From contig NZ_CALMSV010000033.1 in the NCBI RefSeq assembly GCF_937872355.1, forward strand, positions 1 through 50,492: a stretch of DNA of 50,492 bases. The letters run 5' to 3'. Shown here one piece after another: positions 15,391 to 23,686 of this stretch. This stretch comes from an uncultured Sphingorhabdus sp. Lineage in GTDB: Bacteria; Pseudomonadota; Alphaproteobacteria; Sphingomonadales; Sphingomonadaceae. The translations under genes were made by a program, and so were the position numbers. Under the pieces are notes generated by a model. The model made no database searches. It had not been told where the DNA came from and saw nothing but the letters and a program-made list of their open reading frames with translations. Every line of letters begins with the position of its first letter. The first letter of the stretch is position 1.

Positions 15391-16070
15391 TCTGACAGAT
15401 AATAGCGGTCGGTCGCGTTCAGCGCATCATCCAGTTCGTAAACAATCGGCTGCCCGGTGGGGATTTCAAGGCCGGTGATTTCGGCATCCGAAATACCCGA
15501 CAAGTGCTTTACGAGTGCGCGCAAGCTGTTGCCATGGGCTGAGATCAGCACGGTTTTTCCGGCTTTCAGTTCGGGCGCTATCACGCCTTCCCAATAAGGT
15601 AGCACGCGGGCGATCGTATCCTTCAGGCTTTCGGTATTGGGGATGGCGATGCCGGCATAGCGGGGGTCTTTTGACAGGTCATAGGGCGAATCGGCGTCGA
15701 GCGGCGGCGGCGGAATGTCGAAACTGCGGCGCCAGATATGGACCTGCTCGTCGCCATGCTTCGCTGCCGTCTCGGCCTTGTCGAGGCCGGTCAGGCCGCC
15801 ATAATGGCGTTCGTTGAGGTGCCAGTCCTTGGTGACGGGCAGCCACAGGCGGCCCATCGCCTCCAGCGCGAGATTGAGCGTCTTGATCGCGCGGGTCTGC
15901 ACGCTGGTAAAGCAGGTGTCGGGCGCAATGCCTTTTGCCTTCATCAGCTCCCCTGCGGCCCAGGCCTCCGCCGCACCCTTTTCGGTGACATCAACATCCC
16001 ACCAACCGGTGAAGCGGTTTTCCAGATTCCATTGTGACTGGCCGTGGCGGATAAGGATGAGCTTGGGCAT
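15384..16070 (-). CDS. gpmA: 2,3-bisphosphoglycerate-dependent phosphoglycerate mutase
   Basis: Glycolytic/gluconeogenic interconversion of 3- and 2-phosphoglycerate. The phosphohistidine motif [10 protein letters not shown] (His9) starts the 228-residue protein. The substrate motif [13 protein letters not shown] and the second catalytic histidine segment [17 protein letters not shown] follow, the dPGM pattern rather than the cofactor-independent enzyme. It is convergent with the diguanylate cyclase, the two stops being almost adjacent. Confidence 0.97.
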   Translation of the reverse strand: MPKLILIRHGQSQWNLENRFTGWWDVDVTEKGAAEAWAAGELMKAKGIAPDTCFTSVQTRAIKTLNLALEAMGRLWLPVTKDWHLNERHYGGLTGLDKAETAAKHGDEQVHIWRRSFDIPPPPLDADSPYDLSKDPRYAGIAIPNTESLKDTIARVLPYWEGVIAPELKAGKTVLISAHGNSLRALVKHLSGISDAEITGLEIPTGQPIVYELDDALNATDRYYLSER

Positions 16071-16138
16071 GGGAGTGTCCTTTGAGCAGGTGGTGCTTTC
16101 AGCGCGCGCTTAGGGCGGTCCGCCCTCGGACGCAAGCC

Positions 16139-16756
16139 TCAGGGCAGCCCGATAATCGCTAACAGACCATCATAATAATCGCGGTAATCGGGGTGGATTT
16201 CTACCGGATACAGCCAGCCGCCAAAGCTTGCCCAATAGGCCAGCACCACCGGGACGGCACTCCACGCCGCGATCCGGGCCGCTTTTTCTTTCCCGTTGAA
16301 ATGCAGGATCGCGCCCAGATGTGCCCCGACCGACAGCACGGCTAGGGCGTAATAGGGATAGAAATAGCCCTGCATTTTGGCATGTAGCAACGGACCGGAC
16401 ACCCAAAGGAAGTTGGTGTCCAATCCGGCACCGTAGCGGGTGTAAAGCGCGGCGCCGCTGTGCGCGACAATGAAGTAAGCGAGGTAAAAACCGCTCGCCA
16501 GCTGCAGCTTGGCCCAGCGGCTCTTGCCCGGTTCGTGCCAGCGACGCAGCGCGAGGCGGATACCGAGGCCGATCTGGAACAGCAGGGCGGCGATGAGCAG
16601 TGGCTCGACGAGCGGGTTCCGATAGATCCACTGCACCGATTTCTGCGCCGCATTATGCGCCTCCGGCCCGGCGAGCGCGAACAGATGCACCGCAAGATGG
16701 GTGAAAAGAAAGAGCGCGATTACGCCCCCGGTAATGCGGTGCAGCTTGCGGGTCAT
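16139..16756 (-). CDS. Multi-helix inner-membrane protein under an Rrf2 regulator
   Basis: A 205-residue membrane protein with five likely helices. Histidines lie within or next to the helices (FLFTHLAVHLF, IVAHSG, VGAHLGAILHF), a pattern seen in haem-b proteins of the succinate dehydrogenase cytochrome-b type, so a haem-binding role is possible but unproven. Start ATG 16756 has AAGGA upstream; the frame is open further but the extra 28 residues would cover the promoter. It is divergent from the Rrf2 regulator and shares the palindrome at 16789-16803, so it is probably its target. Exact family not recognised. Confidence 0.7.
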   Translation of the reverse strand: MTRKLHRITGGVIALFLFTHLAVHLFALAGPEAHNAAQKSVQWIYRNPLVEPLLIAALLFQIGLGIRLALRRWHEPGKSRWAKLQLASGFYLAYFIVAHSGAALYTRYGAGLDTNFLWVSGPLLHAKMQGYFYPYYALAVLSVGAHLGAILHFNGKEKAARIAAWSAVPVVLAYWASFGGWLYPVEIHPDYRDYYDGLLAIIGLP

Positions 16757-16788
16757 GGGGCTTTTTCCTTGAAATAGCGAATCAATAT

Positions 16789-16803
16789 GGATATTAAATA
16801 TCC
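16789..16803. promoter_or_regulatory. Perfect 15-bp palindrome, candidate Rrf2 operator
   Basis: GGATATTAAATATCC is a perfect palindrome around a central A, 32 bases upstream of the membrane-protein start and 54 bases upstream of the Rrf2 gene. Rrf2-family regulators bind AT-rich palindromes of this size next to their own genes. Position and symmetry are seen directly; binding is inference. Confidence 0.6.
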
Positions 16804-16857
16804 GAAATAAATCGCCGCCGCAAGCAGGGGCGGCGAACATAGGTCAGGTGGTTCCGG

Positions 16858-17382
16858 ATGAAGATGAACAAGGGTGTCGAATGGGCGGTCCACGCCTGCG
16901 CCTTGCTCGCGCCTTTGGGGGCGGGAAGGGGCCTCAGTCTCGCGGCGCTCGCCGACTATCATGGCGTGCCCTTGCCCTATATGGCAAAGCAGATGCAGCT
17001 GCTCAGCAAGGCCGGGATCGTCCGCACCAGCCGTGGCCATACCGGCGGCTATGCACTCGCCAAAGCGCCGCAGGAGATCAGCCTTTGGGATATCAAACAG
17101 GCGGTCGATGGCAACGCACCCGCCTTTCGCTGCACCGAAATCCGCCAGAAGGGGCCATGCGCCATCCCGCGTGCCGAATGTCGTGCACCTTGCGCCATCG
17201 CCGCCGCTTTTAGCCGTGCCGAAAATGTCTATCGCGATCTGCTGCGCGAAATCCGGCTGAGCGATATCCTCTCCGATGTAACCGGGGAGGGCAACGCGCA
17301 GCACATGCTCGAAATGCTCCGCTGGTATGAAGCCAATGTGACGGTGCTGCCCGAGAAAAAGCCTAAAGCGCCAGCGTCATGA
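16858..17382 (+). CDS. Rrf2-family iron-sulfur regulator
   Basis: A 174-residue winged-helix regulator of the Rrf2 family (IscR/NsrR/RirA relatives). The N-terminal GVEWAVHACALLA and the GGYALAKAPQEISLWDI wing are typical. The cluster-binding region holds an early cysteine (FRCTE) and then Cys residues in GPCAIP, AECRAPC, a set able to hold a 2Fe-2S or 4Fe-4S cluster that senses iron, NO or redox state. The subtype cannot be assigned safely. It faces the membrane-protein gene across a palindrome. Its last codons overlap the convergent acetyltransferase gene by 20 bases. Confidence 0.9.
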   Translation: MKMNKGVEWAVHACALLAPLGAGRGLSLAALADYHGVPLPYMAKQMQLLSKAGIVRTSRGHTGGYALAKAPQEISLWDIKQAVDGNAPAFRCTEIRQKGPCAIPRAECRAPCAIAAAFSRAENVYRDLLREIRLSDILSDVTGEGNAQHMLEMLRWYEANVTVLPEKKPKAPAS

Positions 17383-17818
17383 AGCGGCTGAACGGGTCTT
17401 CCTTATAGTCCGCAAAGGGCCCGCAATATTCAAAGCCATAGCGCAGGTAGAGACCATGTGCGGCATCGAAGGCCGGGCCGGAACCGGTTTCAAGGCTCAG
17501 CCGATTATAGCCCCGCTGCCTCGCCGTTGCGATGATATGTTCGAGCATCGCCGCAGCCGCGCCCTTGCGGAGTTGATCCGCATGGGTCCGCATCGATTTG
17601 ACTTCTCCGTGGCCGGAATCGATTTCCTTCAACGCGCCGCATCCCATCAGCGCATCCTCATCCCACACCGACCAGAAGGTTACGCCGGGCCCCTTCAGCC
17701 CCTCAAAATCGAGGAAATGGCAGCTATCCTTGGGCGAATTGGCGAGCATCCCGGCGAAATGCACTTCGAGCAGTGCGCGGATTTCGGGGCCGGAAAGATC
17801 GTCTTCGATGATGTGCAT
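17363..17818 (-). CDS. GNAT-family N-acetyltransferase
   Basis: A 151-residue single-domain acetyltransferase. The acetyl-CoA binding region is visible as GEVKSMRTHADQLRKGAAAA (motif A), followed by MLEHIIATARQRGYNRLSLE and LYLRYGFEYCGPFADY (motif B). Such PaiA/YitH-like proteins acetylate small molecules or protein N-termini; the substrate is unknown. ATG 17818 gives the standard start MHIIEDDL; upstream codons in the frame overlap the next gene's territory and are not family-like. Confidence 0.88.
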   Translation of the reverse strand: MHIIEDDLSGPEIRALLEVHFAGMLANSPKDSCHFLDFEGLKGPGVTFWSVWDEDALMGCGALKEIDSGHGEVKSMRTHADQLRKGAAAAMLEHIIATARQRGYNRLSLETGSGPAFDAAHGLYLRYGFEYCGPFADYKEDPFSRFMTLAL

Positions 17819-17838
17819 ATTTGCAATGCGCCGCGTCG

Positions 17839-18624
17839 CTACCAACTTAGAAAAACATTTACGGTATCGGCAACGGCGTTGCCAACTGCGTCGCGGGCTG
17901 GCGAATATGTGGTCTTTTGCATCAAGGTGTTGCACACAAGCGCATCAATGCCATCATCATATGTTGGCGATACCAATTGACAACTTTCAGGGCGACCATC
18001 GGGAAGGACTTTTACCCATGCGGCAAAGCTTCGTGCGTCTCTTAATTTCCTGACCTCTGTTGCTATGCCGATGGACTCCAGACTAATCGGACCATTTCGC
18101 TTGGCTCGCACTTTAGGTGTGCTCTCAACGGTACCGCCTTCAGCAAAAGTTGTTATTCGCAATCTGAGTTCGTAGCTCAGCTGTGCAGAGATGGTTCGCT
18201 CTATGCGTTTACCATCTGCACCAAGTGCCGGGTAGAGGCGCACTGTGCGCACCAAATGCGGGCAGGCATGACCGTCTAATTCGGCAAGGCCGCTGGTGCC
18301 ATCAACCTCGCAATGTTTGATTTTTCCGGCTACATCCACCGTCAAGTTCAGCGGGACTACGCCTTCTTTGTCCGCTTTCAGTGCTTTAGGGGGGTAGGGA
18401 CCCTGCTGGATGTTCGAATTGCGCCAATCAAACCCTTCGGGCCGGAAGACATCCGCAGTTGGCGCAGGAGCCATCAACGAAAGGCCAAGTTGCGGGTGGA
18501 TCAAGTCGCCATTTCTGGCTTCCCATTCGCTGCCCAAATGCCCTTTGGGAGGGCTTTTTGATAGCGCTTGCGCGTTGCCGGAAATGGCGAATACAGCTAG
18601 TAGCGACAATATTCGGATCGACAT
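17839..18624 (-). CDS. Exported protein with two TonB_C-like domains
   Basis: A 261-residue periplasmic protein with a signal peptide ([20 protein letters not shown]). It contains a recognisable TonB C-terminal-like domain (GPYPPKALKADKEGVVPL through CEVDGTSGLAELDGHACP) and a second, degenerate copy at the end (VKVLPDGRPESCQLVSPTYD). The cysteines are paired in each copy and could form disulfides. There is no membrane anchor or proline-rich arm, so it is not a classical TonB. The start ATG shares one base with the stop of the M14 peptidase (TGATG), so the two are coupled. Function unknown. Confidence 0.72.
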   Translation of the reverse strand: MSIRILSLLAVFAISGNAQALSKSPPKGHLGSEWEARNGDLIHPQLGLSLMAPAPTADVFRPEGFDWRNSNIQQGPYPPKALKADKEGVVPLNLTVDVAGKIKHCEVDGTSGLAELDGHACPHLVRTVRLYPALGADGKRIERTISAQLSYELRLRITTFAEGGTVESTPKVRAKRNGPISLESIGIATEVRKLRDARSFAAWVKVLPDGRPESCQLVSPTYDDGIDALVCNTLMQKTTYSPARDAVGNAVADTVNVFLSW

Positions 18625-19760
18625 CAAACCATCTCCGCCAATGTCGCTAGGCACTCCCGAGCCAGCAGCTTGCAACGCTCAGGCGACCATCCCTGTTCGG
18701 GATCGTTGGCGCCGATGGTGTCCTTGAAGGGCATCTCCAGCGTCATGCTCACGCAGCCATGCGACGGGCCAAAGCGCTCGGCAAGCTGGTTGGTCGACAT
18801 AGTAAGGTTGGCTTTGCCCGGCCCTGAAATGCCATAACCAAGCTTGGTCTGGAAATCAGGGGTGCGTTCGGCGAGGCGGTTGATGAAGCGGGTGTAGCGC
18901 TCGCCTTGCGCGTCGGCCCAGCTGGGGATGCCTTCAAAGCCTGCCATGAAGGCGGCGGGGATAGCTTCGTCGCCATGCACGTCCATCGCCCAATGCACAC
19001 CGGTGGCGTCCATCGCGTTGCGGATGGCGAGGACTTCGGGGCTGCGCTCGGCGCTGGGCTCGGCCCATTCGCGGTTGAGGTTCACCCCGACATAGTTGGT
19101 GCGCAGATGGCCACGGCAGCTGCCGTCAGGGTTGCAATTGGGCACAACATGGATGCGGCATTTTTCGAGCAATTTGCGCGTGTGCGGGTCGCTGGGGTCG
19201 GTGAGCATGTCGAGCGCGCCTTCCATCCACCATTCGGCCATGCTCTCACCCGGATGCTGACGGGCGTAGAGCCAGACCTGCATATCGCCATTGCCCATTT
19301 CGAGGCAGTCGATCGGCTGGCCTTCCAGGCTGGTGCCCAAGCAGCGATAGTCGACGCCTTCGCAGGCCGCAGTTTCGGAGACGAGGTCGTAGTGCCGCTC
19401 CATCGAATAAGGCGCGAAATAGGCGAACCAGGCGAGGCCCGAAACGCTGGTGTAGCGAATGGTCAGCGTGCCGCCGTCTTCGGTCTTGTCATAGCTGGTC
19501 TCGGCGCGCGCCCAATAGTCGCGATCTTCGGAAACGCAGGCGCGGTAATCGGGCCAGCCGCCGGGATAGGCGCTTTTTTCGAGGCCAGTGATCCGCAGGA
19601 CAAATTCCTCACCCGCTTCGGCAACGACGCGGAAATGGAACCATTGGAAGAAGTCCGAATCCTTGTCCTTGCGGATGGTGAGGTTGGCGGTCGCGCCATC
19701 GATCGAGTGGACAACGATATTGCCGCTGTCGAAGGCGGCGTTGATGCTGTGAATTGTCAT
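18624..19760 (-). CDS. M14-family zinc carboxypeptidase (AGBL/CCP-like)
   Basis: A 378-residue cytosolic carboxypeptidase-like enzyme. An N-terminal beta domain (about 1-130) of the kind that precedes the catalytic domain in the CCP/AGBL subgroup is followed by a zinc carboxypeptidase domain. The zinc motif is HPGE (His169, Glu172); further landmarks are [18 protein letters not shown] and the late LEMPFKD with the catalytic glutamate. No signal peptide is seen. Relatives in eukaryotes trim glutamates; the bacterial substrate is not established. It is translationally coupled to the TonB_C-like gene. Confidence 0.9.
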   Translation of the reverse strand: MTIHSINAAFDSGNIVVHSIDGATANLTIRKDKDSDFFQWFHFRVVAEAGEEFVLRITGLEKSAYPGGWPDYRACVSEDRDYWARAETSYDKTEDGGTLTIRYTSVSGLAWFAYFAPYSMERHYDLVSETAACEGVDYRCLGTSLEGQPIDCLEMGNGDMQVWLYARQHPGESMAEWWMEGALDMLTDPSDPHTRKLLEKCRIHVVPNCNPDGSCRGHLRTNYVGVNLNREWAEPSAERSPEVLAIRNAMDATGVHWAMDVHGDEAIPAAFMAGFEGIPSWADAQGERYTRFINRLAERTPDFQTKLGYGISGPGKANLTMSTNQLAERFGPSHGCVSMTLEMPFKDTIGANDPEQGWSPERCKLLARECLATLAEMV

Positions 19761-19778
19761 ATAATATCTTACCGTAGC

Positions 19779-19834
19779 CCTGAGCCTGTCGAAGGGCGCT
19801 TCTATGCTGAGAGACGTCCTTCGACAAGCTCAGG
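19779..19834. repeat. Inverted REP pair between M14 and DUF4136 genes
   Basis: Two 17-base arms, 19779-19795 (CCTGAGCCTGTCGAAGG) and 19818-19834 (CCTTCGACAAGCTCAGG), are inverted copies with one mismatch, separated by 22 bases. This sequence type is a common intergenic REP in sphingomonads and other proteobacteria. It may also work as an end signal for the DUF4136 gene. Confidence 0.75.
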
Positions 19835-19853
19835 ACTTCGGTGAAAAATGTCG

Positions 19854-20447
19854 TCAGGGAACCGTAACCGTTTCGCCGTTGGTGCCCGGGAAATCCTTAA
19901 ACAGCGCCTCGGCCAGTTTTGATGAGGCGATCCCCGGCTGGGCAGCGGGCGAATTGAGCGCGCCGCGCTGCACCGCGCGACCTTCCCAGATCACCAGATT
20001 GTCGGTGGTGCGCAGGATGCGAACGTTCAATGTGGTTTCAATGCCGCGCTGGTCTCCCAACGCATTGAGGTTGACGCCTACCCCCATGCCGACGCCCGAT
20101 CCATAGCTGCCCGTCGATCCACCGACACCCACCGAAACCGGGCTACGATCATTACCGCGAAATTCGAAGCGATTGACCGAAACTTCGGCGACGACATCAC
20201 CCTGATCGAGCGCCTGCGTATAGCCGACGCGCAACATCTCCCTCTGCACGGCTGCAAGGTACGGTGAGAGTTTCAAGCTGTCGCCAGCAGCGGCATCGCC
20301 AGGAGTGACCGAAAAGCTGCCCTTGCCATAGACAATGCCCTCGGCAACGCGATTGAAGCGGGTGACTTCAACCGGGCCGGTTGGTATCATGCAGGCGGAC
20401 AGCGCGAGCGGCAGGAGGAGGAGCGGAGCTTTGCGGAACAGGTTCAT
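19854..20447 (-). CDS. DUF4136-type lipoprotein
   Basis: A 197-residue lipoprotein: signal peptide with lipobox LALSACM, then a DUF4136-like domain (EVTRFNRV near the start, ALDQGDVVAEVSVNR in the middle, LVIWEGRAVQRG and PGIASSKLAEALFKDFP at the end). A Gly/Ser-rich loop (GVGVGGSTGSYGSGVGMG) interrupts it. Family members are outer-membrane lipoproteins of unknown role. ATG 20447 is preferred over TTG 20453. It stands alone between a REP pair and the divergent rpmJ. Confidence 0.82.
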   Translation of the reverse strand: MNLFRKAPLLLLPLALSACMIPTGPVEVTRFNRVAEGIVYGKGSFSVTPGDAAAGDSLKLSPYLAAVQREMLRVGYTQALDQGDVVAEVSVNRFEFRGNDRSPVSVGVGGSTGSYGSGVGMGVGVNLNALGDQRGIETTLNVRILRTTDNLVIWEGRAVQRGALNSPAAQPGIASSKLAEALFKDFPGTNGETVTVP

Positions 20448-20565
20448 GACCAAACCCTATCGCGTTCGCCCGAAAGCCGCAATGGTGCTTGACTTTGCGC
20501 CGACTCCCCCATAGAGGCGCGCCTTCAATTCCGGCCAATGGCCCCAAGATTTACGGAACAGTTCG

Positions 20566-20691
20566 ATGAAGATCGTCAATTCTCTCAAGTCCCTCAAGGG
20601 CCGTCACCGCGACAACCGCGTGATTCGCCGTCGTGGCCGCACTTATGTGATCAACAAGACCAACCGCCGTTTCAAAGCCCGCCAGGGCTGA
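20566..20691 (+). CDS. rpmJ: Ribosomal protein L36, cysteine-free form
   Basis: A 41-residue basic protein beginning [19 protein letters not shown] and ending NRRFKARQG, the L36 of the large ribosomal subunit. It lacks the four zinc-binding residues (C- form, like YkgO), as is usual in alphaproteobacteria. It is followed by a strong terminator, so it is probably a single-gene transcript. Confidence 0.96.
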   Translation: MKIVNSLKSLKGRHRDNRVIRRRGRTYVINKTNRRFKARQG

Positions 20692-20729
20692 TTCGCCGGA
20701 TTGGCAGGCATGCCCGGCATGCCGGCAGC

Positions 20730-20761
20730 AACCGCCCCGGAAAATCCGCGGGCGGTTTTTT
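20730..20761 (+). terminator. Rho-independent terminator of rpmJ
   Basis: Arms AACCGCCC (20730-20737) and GGGCGGTT (20750-20757) with a 12-base loop lead directly into a run of T ending at 20761. It lies 38 bases after the rpmJ stop and before the HAD gene. Confidence 0.9.
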
Positions 20762-20784
20762 GCGTTTGAGCTTGGGAGGGTTTG

Positions 20785-21387
20785 ATGATTCGGGCGGTTG
20801 TGTTCGATGTCGGACGGGTGCTGGTACAATGGGAATTGCGCACGCTGTTCGAAAAACTGATCGACGATGAAAGCGAACTCGATTGGTTCCTGCAAAATGT
20901 CGTGACCCCCGAATGGCATTTCCAGCACGATGCTGGCCGTCCGCTCGCGGAGATGGTTCCCGAACGGCAGGCGCAATTTCCGGACTATGCTGCGCATATT
21001 GATGCCTATGCCACGCGCTTCAACGAAACCATCCCCGGGCCGGTGGCTGGGTCTTATGAAATTGTCGAAGAGCTGGCGCGCCGCGATGTGCCGTTATTTG
21101 CAATCACCAATTTTGGCGCCGAATTCTGGGCCATGTTCCGCCCAACGCAGCCGATCTTCAATCACTTCCGCGACATTGTTGTGTCCGGCGAAGAGCGGCT
21201 TGTGAAGCCCGATGCCGAGATCTACCAGTTGGCGCTGCGTCGCTTTGGATTGGCAGAGGGCGAGGGGCTGTTCATCGACGACAACCTGCCCAATGTCGAA
21301 GCCGCGCGCGCCAACGGCTTCCACGCCCATCATTTCATCGATGCACCGACGCTGCGGGTTGAGTTGGCCGCGCTGGGGCTGCTCTAG
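20785..21387 (+). CDS. HAD-superfamily hydrolase
   Basis: A 200-residue HAD hydrolase of the YihX/epoxide-hydrolase-N-like group. The nucleophile is Asp8 in FDVGRVL (the second motif residue is Gly, as in this group, rather than Asp). Motif II threonine is in FAITNFG, the motif III lysine in LVKPDAEIY, and motif IV is FIDDNLPNVE. It probably dephosphorylates a small metabolite; the substrate is unknown. ATG 20785 with GGGAGGG upstream is preferred over the preceding TTG. Confidence 0.92.
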   Translation: MIRAVVFDVGRVLVQWELRTLFEKLIDDESELDWFLQNVVTPEWHFQHDAGRPLAEMVPERQAQFPDYAAHIDAYATRFNETIPGPVAGSYEIVEELARRDVPLFAITNFGAEFWAMFRPTQPIFNHFRDIVVSGEERLVKPDAEIYQLALRRFGLAEGEGLFIDDNLPNVEAARANGFHAHHFIDAPTLRVELAALGLL

Positions 21388-21474
21388 CAAAAAAGCGGGT
21401 TTGGCCTACTTCCCTTAGCGCGCAAGCTGTGCTTAAGGCCCTTTCGACTCCGCCATCGAAAGGACGCTTTTTCC

Positions 21475-22680
21475 ATGAACATCCATGAGTATCAGGCCAA
21501 GGAACTGCTCGCGAAATTCGGCGTTGCGGTGCCCAAGGGCATTGCCGCGCTTTCTGTCGAAGAAGCTGTGGCTGCTGCCAAGCAGCTTCCCGGGCCGCTC
21601 TATGTGGTGAAATCGCAAATCCACGCCGGCGGTCGCGGCAAGGGCAAGTTCAAGGAACTGGGTCCGGATGCGAAGGGGGGCGTACGTCTGGCCAAAAGTG
21701 TCGAAGAAGTCGAAGCACATGCGAAGGAAATGCTCGGCAACACGCTGGTCACAATCCAGACCGGGCCTGAAGGCAAGCAGGTCAACCGGCTTTACATTAC
21801 CGATGGCGCAGACATTAAGCAGGAATTCTATCTTGCGCTTCTCGTCGATCGCGCGACCAGCCGCATTGCGGTTGTCGCTTCGACCGAAGGTGGCATGGAC
21901 ATTGAAGAAGTCGCGCACAACACGCCCGACAAGATCCACACCATTACTATTGATCCCGCAACCGGGCTTCAGCCGCACCATGGCCGAAGCGTTGCCAAAG
22001 CGCTGGGTCTGACAGGCGATCTGGCGAAGCAGGCTGCCAAGGTTCTGGCTGGCCTCTATTCGGCATTTCTCGGTTGCGATGCCGAACAGATCGAAATCAA
22101 CCCGCTCGCAGTTTGCGAAGGTGCCAATGGCGACGAACTGCTGGTACTCGACGCCAAGGTCGGCTTCGACGGTAACGCCATGTTCCGCCACAAGGATTTA
22201 GCCGAACTGCGCGATCTGACCGAGGAGGACCCGGCCGAGGTCGAAGCCAGCGAATATGACCTCGCTTACATCAAGCTCGACGGTAATATCGGCTGCATGG
22301 TCAATGGCGCAGGCCTTGCCATGGCGACGATGGACATCATCAAGCTGAACGGCGAATTTCCCGCCAACTTCCTCGACGTAGGTGGCGGCGCCAACAAGGA
22401 AAAGGTGACCGCAGCGTTCAAGATCATCCTCAAGGACCCTGCGGTGAAGGGCATCCTCGTCAACATTTTTGGTGGTATCATGAAGTGCGACATCATCGCC
22501 GAAGGCATCGTTGCTGCGGCGAAGGAAGTGAACCTCTCGGTTCCGCTTGTCGTCCGTCTCGAAGGCACCAATGTGCAGCAGGGTAAGGATATCCTCGCGA
22601 ACAGTGGCCTGCCGATCGTTCCTGCGAACGACCTGGGCGATGCCGCGAAGAAGATTGTCGCCGAGGTTCGCGCGGCTTGA
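21475..22680 (+). CDS. sucC: Succinyl-CoA ligase, beta subunit
   Basis: TCA-cycle enzyme subunit that with SucD converts succinyl-CoA to succinate with nucleotide triphosphate formation. It has 401 residues, starting [17 protein letters not shown]. The ATP-grasp part includes [17 protein letters not shown], and the C-terminal ligase part has [17 protein letters not shown] and [24 protein letters not shown] lies before the ATG. No sucD follows; the next genes are etfB-etfA, after a 150-bp repeat element. Confidence 0.98.
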   Translation: MNIHEYQAKELLAKFGVAVPKGIAALSVEEAVAAAKQLPGPLYVVKSQIHAGGRGKGKFKELGPDAKGGVRLAKSVEEVEAHAKEMLGNTLVTIQTGPEGKQVNRLYITDGADIKQEFYLALLVDRATSRIAVVASTEGGMDIEEVAHNTPDKIHTITIDPATGLQPHHGRSVAKALGLTGDLAKQAAKVLAGLYSAFLGCDAEQIEINPLAVCEGANGDELLVLDAKVGFDGNAMFRHKDLAELRDLTEEDPAEVEASEYDLAYIKLDGNIGCMVNGAGLAMATMDIIKLNGEFPANFLDVGGGANKEKVTAAFKIILKDPAVKGILVNIFGGIMKCDIIAEGIVAAAKEVNLSVPLVVRLEGTNVQQGKDILANSGLPIVPANDLGDAAKKIVAEVRAA

Positions 22681-22690
22681 GAACGACGCC

Positions 22691-22840
22691 CTCTCTCCTT
22701 CAGGGGAGAGGAGCGAGACTTGGCAGCTTGCTGCCTAGTCGCAGTGGAGAGGGGCTGATCTCGCGCCGGAGACCCCCCTCTCAAGACTTGCTAGGAAACA
22801 AGTTTCCAAGCCAAGTCTTTCTCTCCCCTGAAGGAGAGAG
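22691..22840. repeat. 150-bp inverted-repeat (REPIN/MITE-like) element
   Basis: The element is bounded by exact 20-base inverted ends (22691-22710 and 22821-22840, CTCTCTCCTT at the outer edge). Inside, both arms continue with related AGACTTGG and CTTG/CCTAG blocks, so the whole unit can fold into one long imperfect hairpin. No open frame of note is inside. It separates sucC from the etf operon and may terminate sucC transcription. Confidence 0.7.
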
Positions 22841-22849
22841 ACTGCCTAC

Positions 22850-22870
22850 TTGACGTTAACGTAAACGTCA
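22850..22870. promoter_or_regulatory. Palindromic operator upstream of etfB
   Basis: TTGACGTTAACGTAAA (22850-22865) is a palindrome with one mismatch pair around a perfect ACGTTAACGT core. It overlaps a second dyad TGACGTT/AACGTCA (22851-22857 and 22864-22870). As I recall it, the site resembles that of MerR-family LiuR, which controls branched-chain amino acid catabolism genes, often including electron-transfer flavoprotein. It lies 70 bases before the etfB start. Identity of the regulator is inference; none is encoded here. Confidence 0.55.
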
Positions 22871-22939
22871 TTCATAGGGCGCCAGTTTTTGGGGCTATCC
22901 TGCCCCGTAAGTTGAGTCGGTTTGGAAAGGGAGAGACCC

Positions 22940-23686
22940 ATGAAAATCCTCGTCCCCGTGAAACGGGTGATCGACTATAATGTGAAACCCCGCGTGAAGC
23001 CGGATGGCACGGGTGTGGATCTGTCGAACGTCAAAATGTCGATGAACCCCTTTGATGAAATCGCTGTCGAAGAAGCGATCCGTCTGAAGGAAAAGGGCGC
23101 AGCGACCGAAATCGTTGCGGTCTCGATCGGCCCCGACAAGGCGCAGGAAACGCTGCGCACCGCGCTCGCCATGGGTGCGGACCGTGCGATCCTCGTGGTT
23201 GCCGAAGATGTAGAACCGCTTGGCGTTGCCAAGATCCTTGCCAAGATTGTTGAGGAAGAGGCCCCCGGCCTCGTGATCCTCGGCAAGCAAGCGATTGACG
23301 ACGATTCGAACCAGACGGGCCAGATGCTGGCTGCGCTCACCGGTCGTCCGCAGGGCACCTTTGCGTCGAAGGTCGAAGTTAAGGGCGATGCGGTTGAAGT
23401 GACCCGCGAAGTCGATGGCGGCCTTGAAACTGTATCCTTGAAGACTCCGGCGATCGTCACCACCGACCTTCGCCTGAACGAACCGCGCTATGCATCGCTG
23501 CCGAACATCATGAAGGCAAAGTCAAAGCCGCTCGCGCAGAAGACGCCCGCCGATTATGGCGTCGATGTCAGCCCGCGCCTGAAGACATTGAAGGTTGCCG
23601 AACCGCCGGTGCGCAGCGCCGGTATCAAGGTTGCCGATGTTGATGCGCTTGTCGCCAAGCTCAAAGAAATGGGAGTCGCAGGATGA
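22940..23686 (+). CDS. etfB: Electron transfer flavoprotein, beta subunit
   Basis: The AMP-binding subunit of ETF, which takes electrons from acyl-CoA dehydrogenases to ETF-ubiquinone oxidoreductase. 248 residues starting [16 protein letters not shown], with the family's [17 protein letters not shown] and [18 protein letters not shown] segments. ATG 22940 follows AAAGGGAGAG; a TTG at 22922 in frame is not family-like. It overlaps etfA by four bases. Confidence 0.98.
   Translation: MKILVPVKRVIDYNVKPRVKPDGTGVDLSNVKMSMNPFDEIAVEEAIRLKEKGAATEIVAVSIGPDKAQETLRTALAMGADRAILVVAEDVEPLGVAKILAKIVEEEAPGLVILGKQAIDDDSNQTGQMLAALTGRPQGTFASKVEVKGDAVEVTREVDGGLETVSLKTPAIVTTDLRLNEPRYASLPNIMKAKSKPLAQKTPADYGVDVSPRLKTLKVAEPPVRSAGIKVADVDALVAKLKEMGVAG

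Noticed and set aside
21475..22680. Absence of sucD after sucC as a sign of gene loss
   Set aside because: The subunit genes are not always adjacent in this group, and the window is too small to judge.
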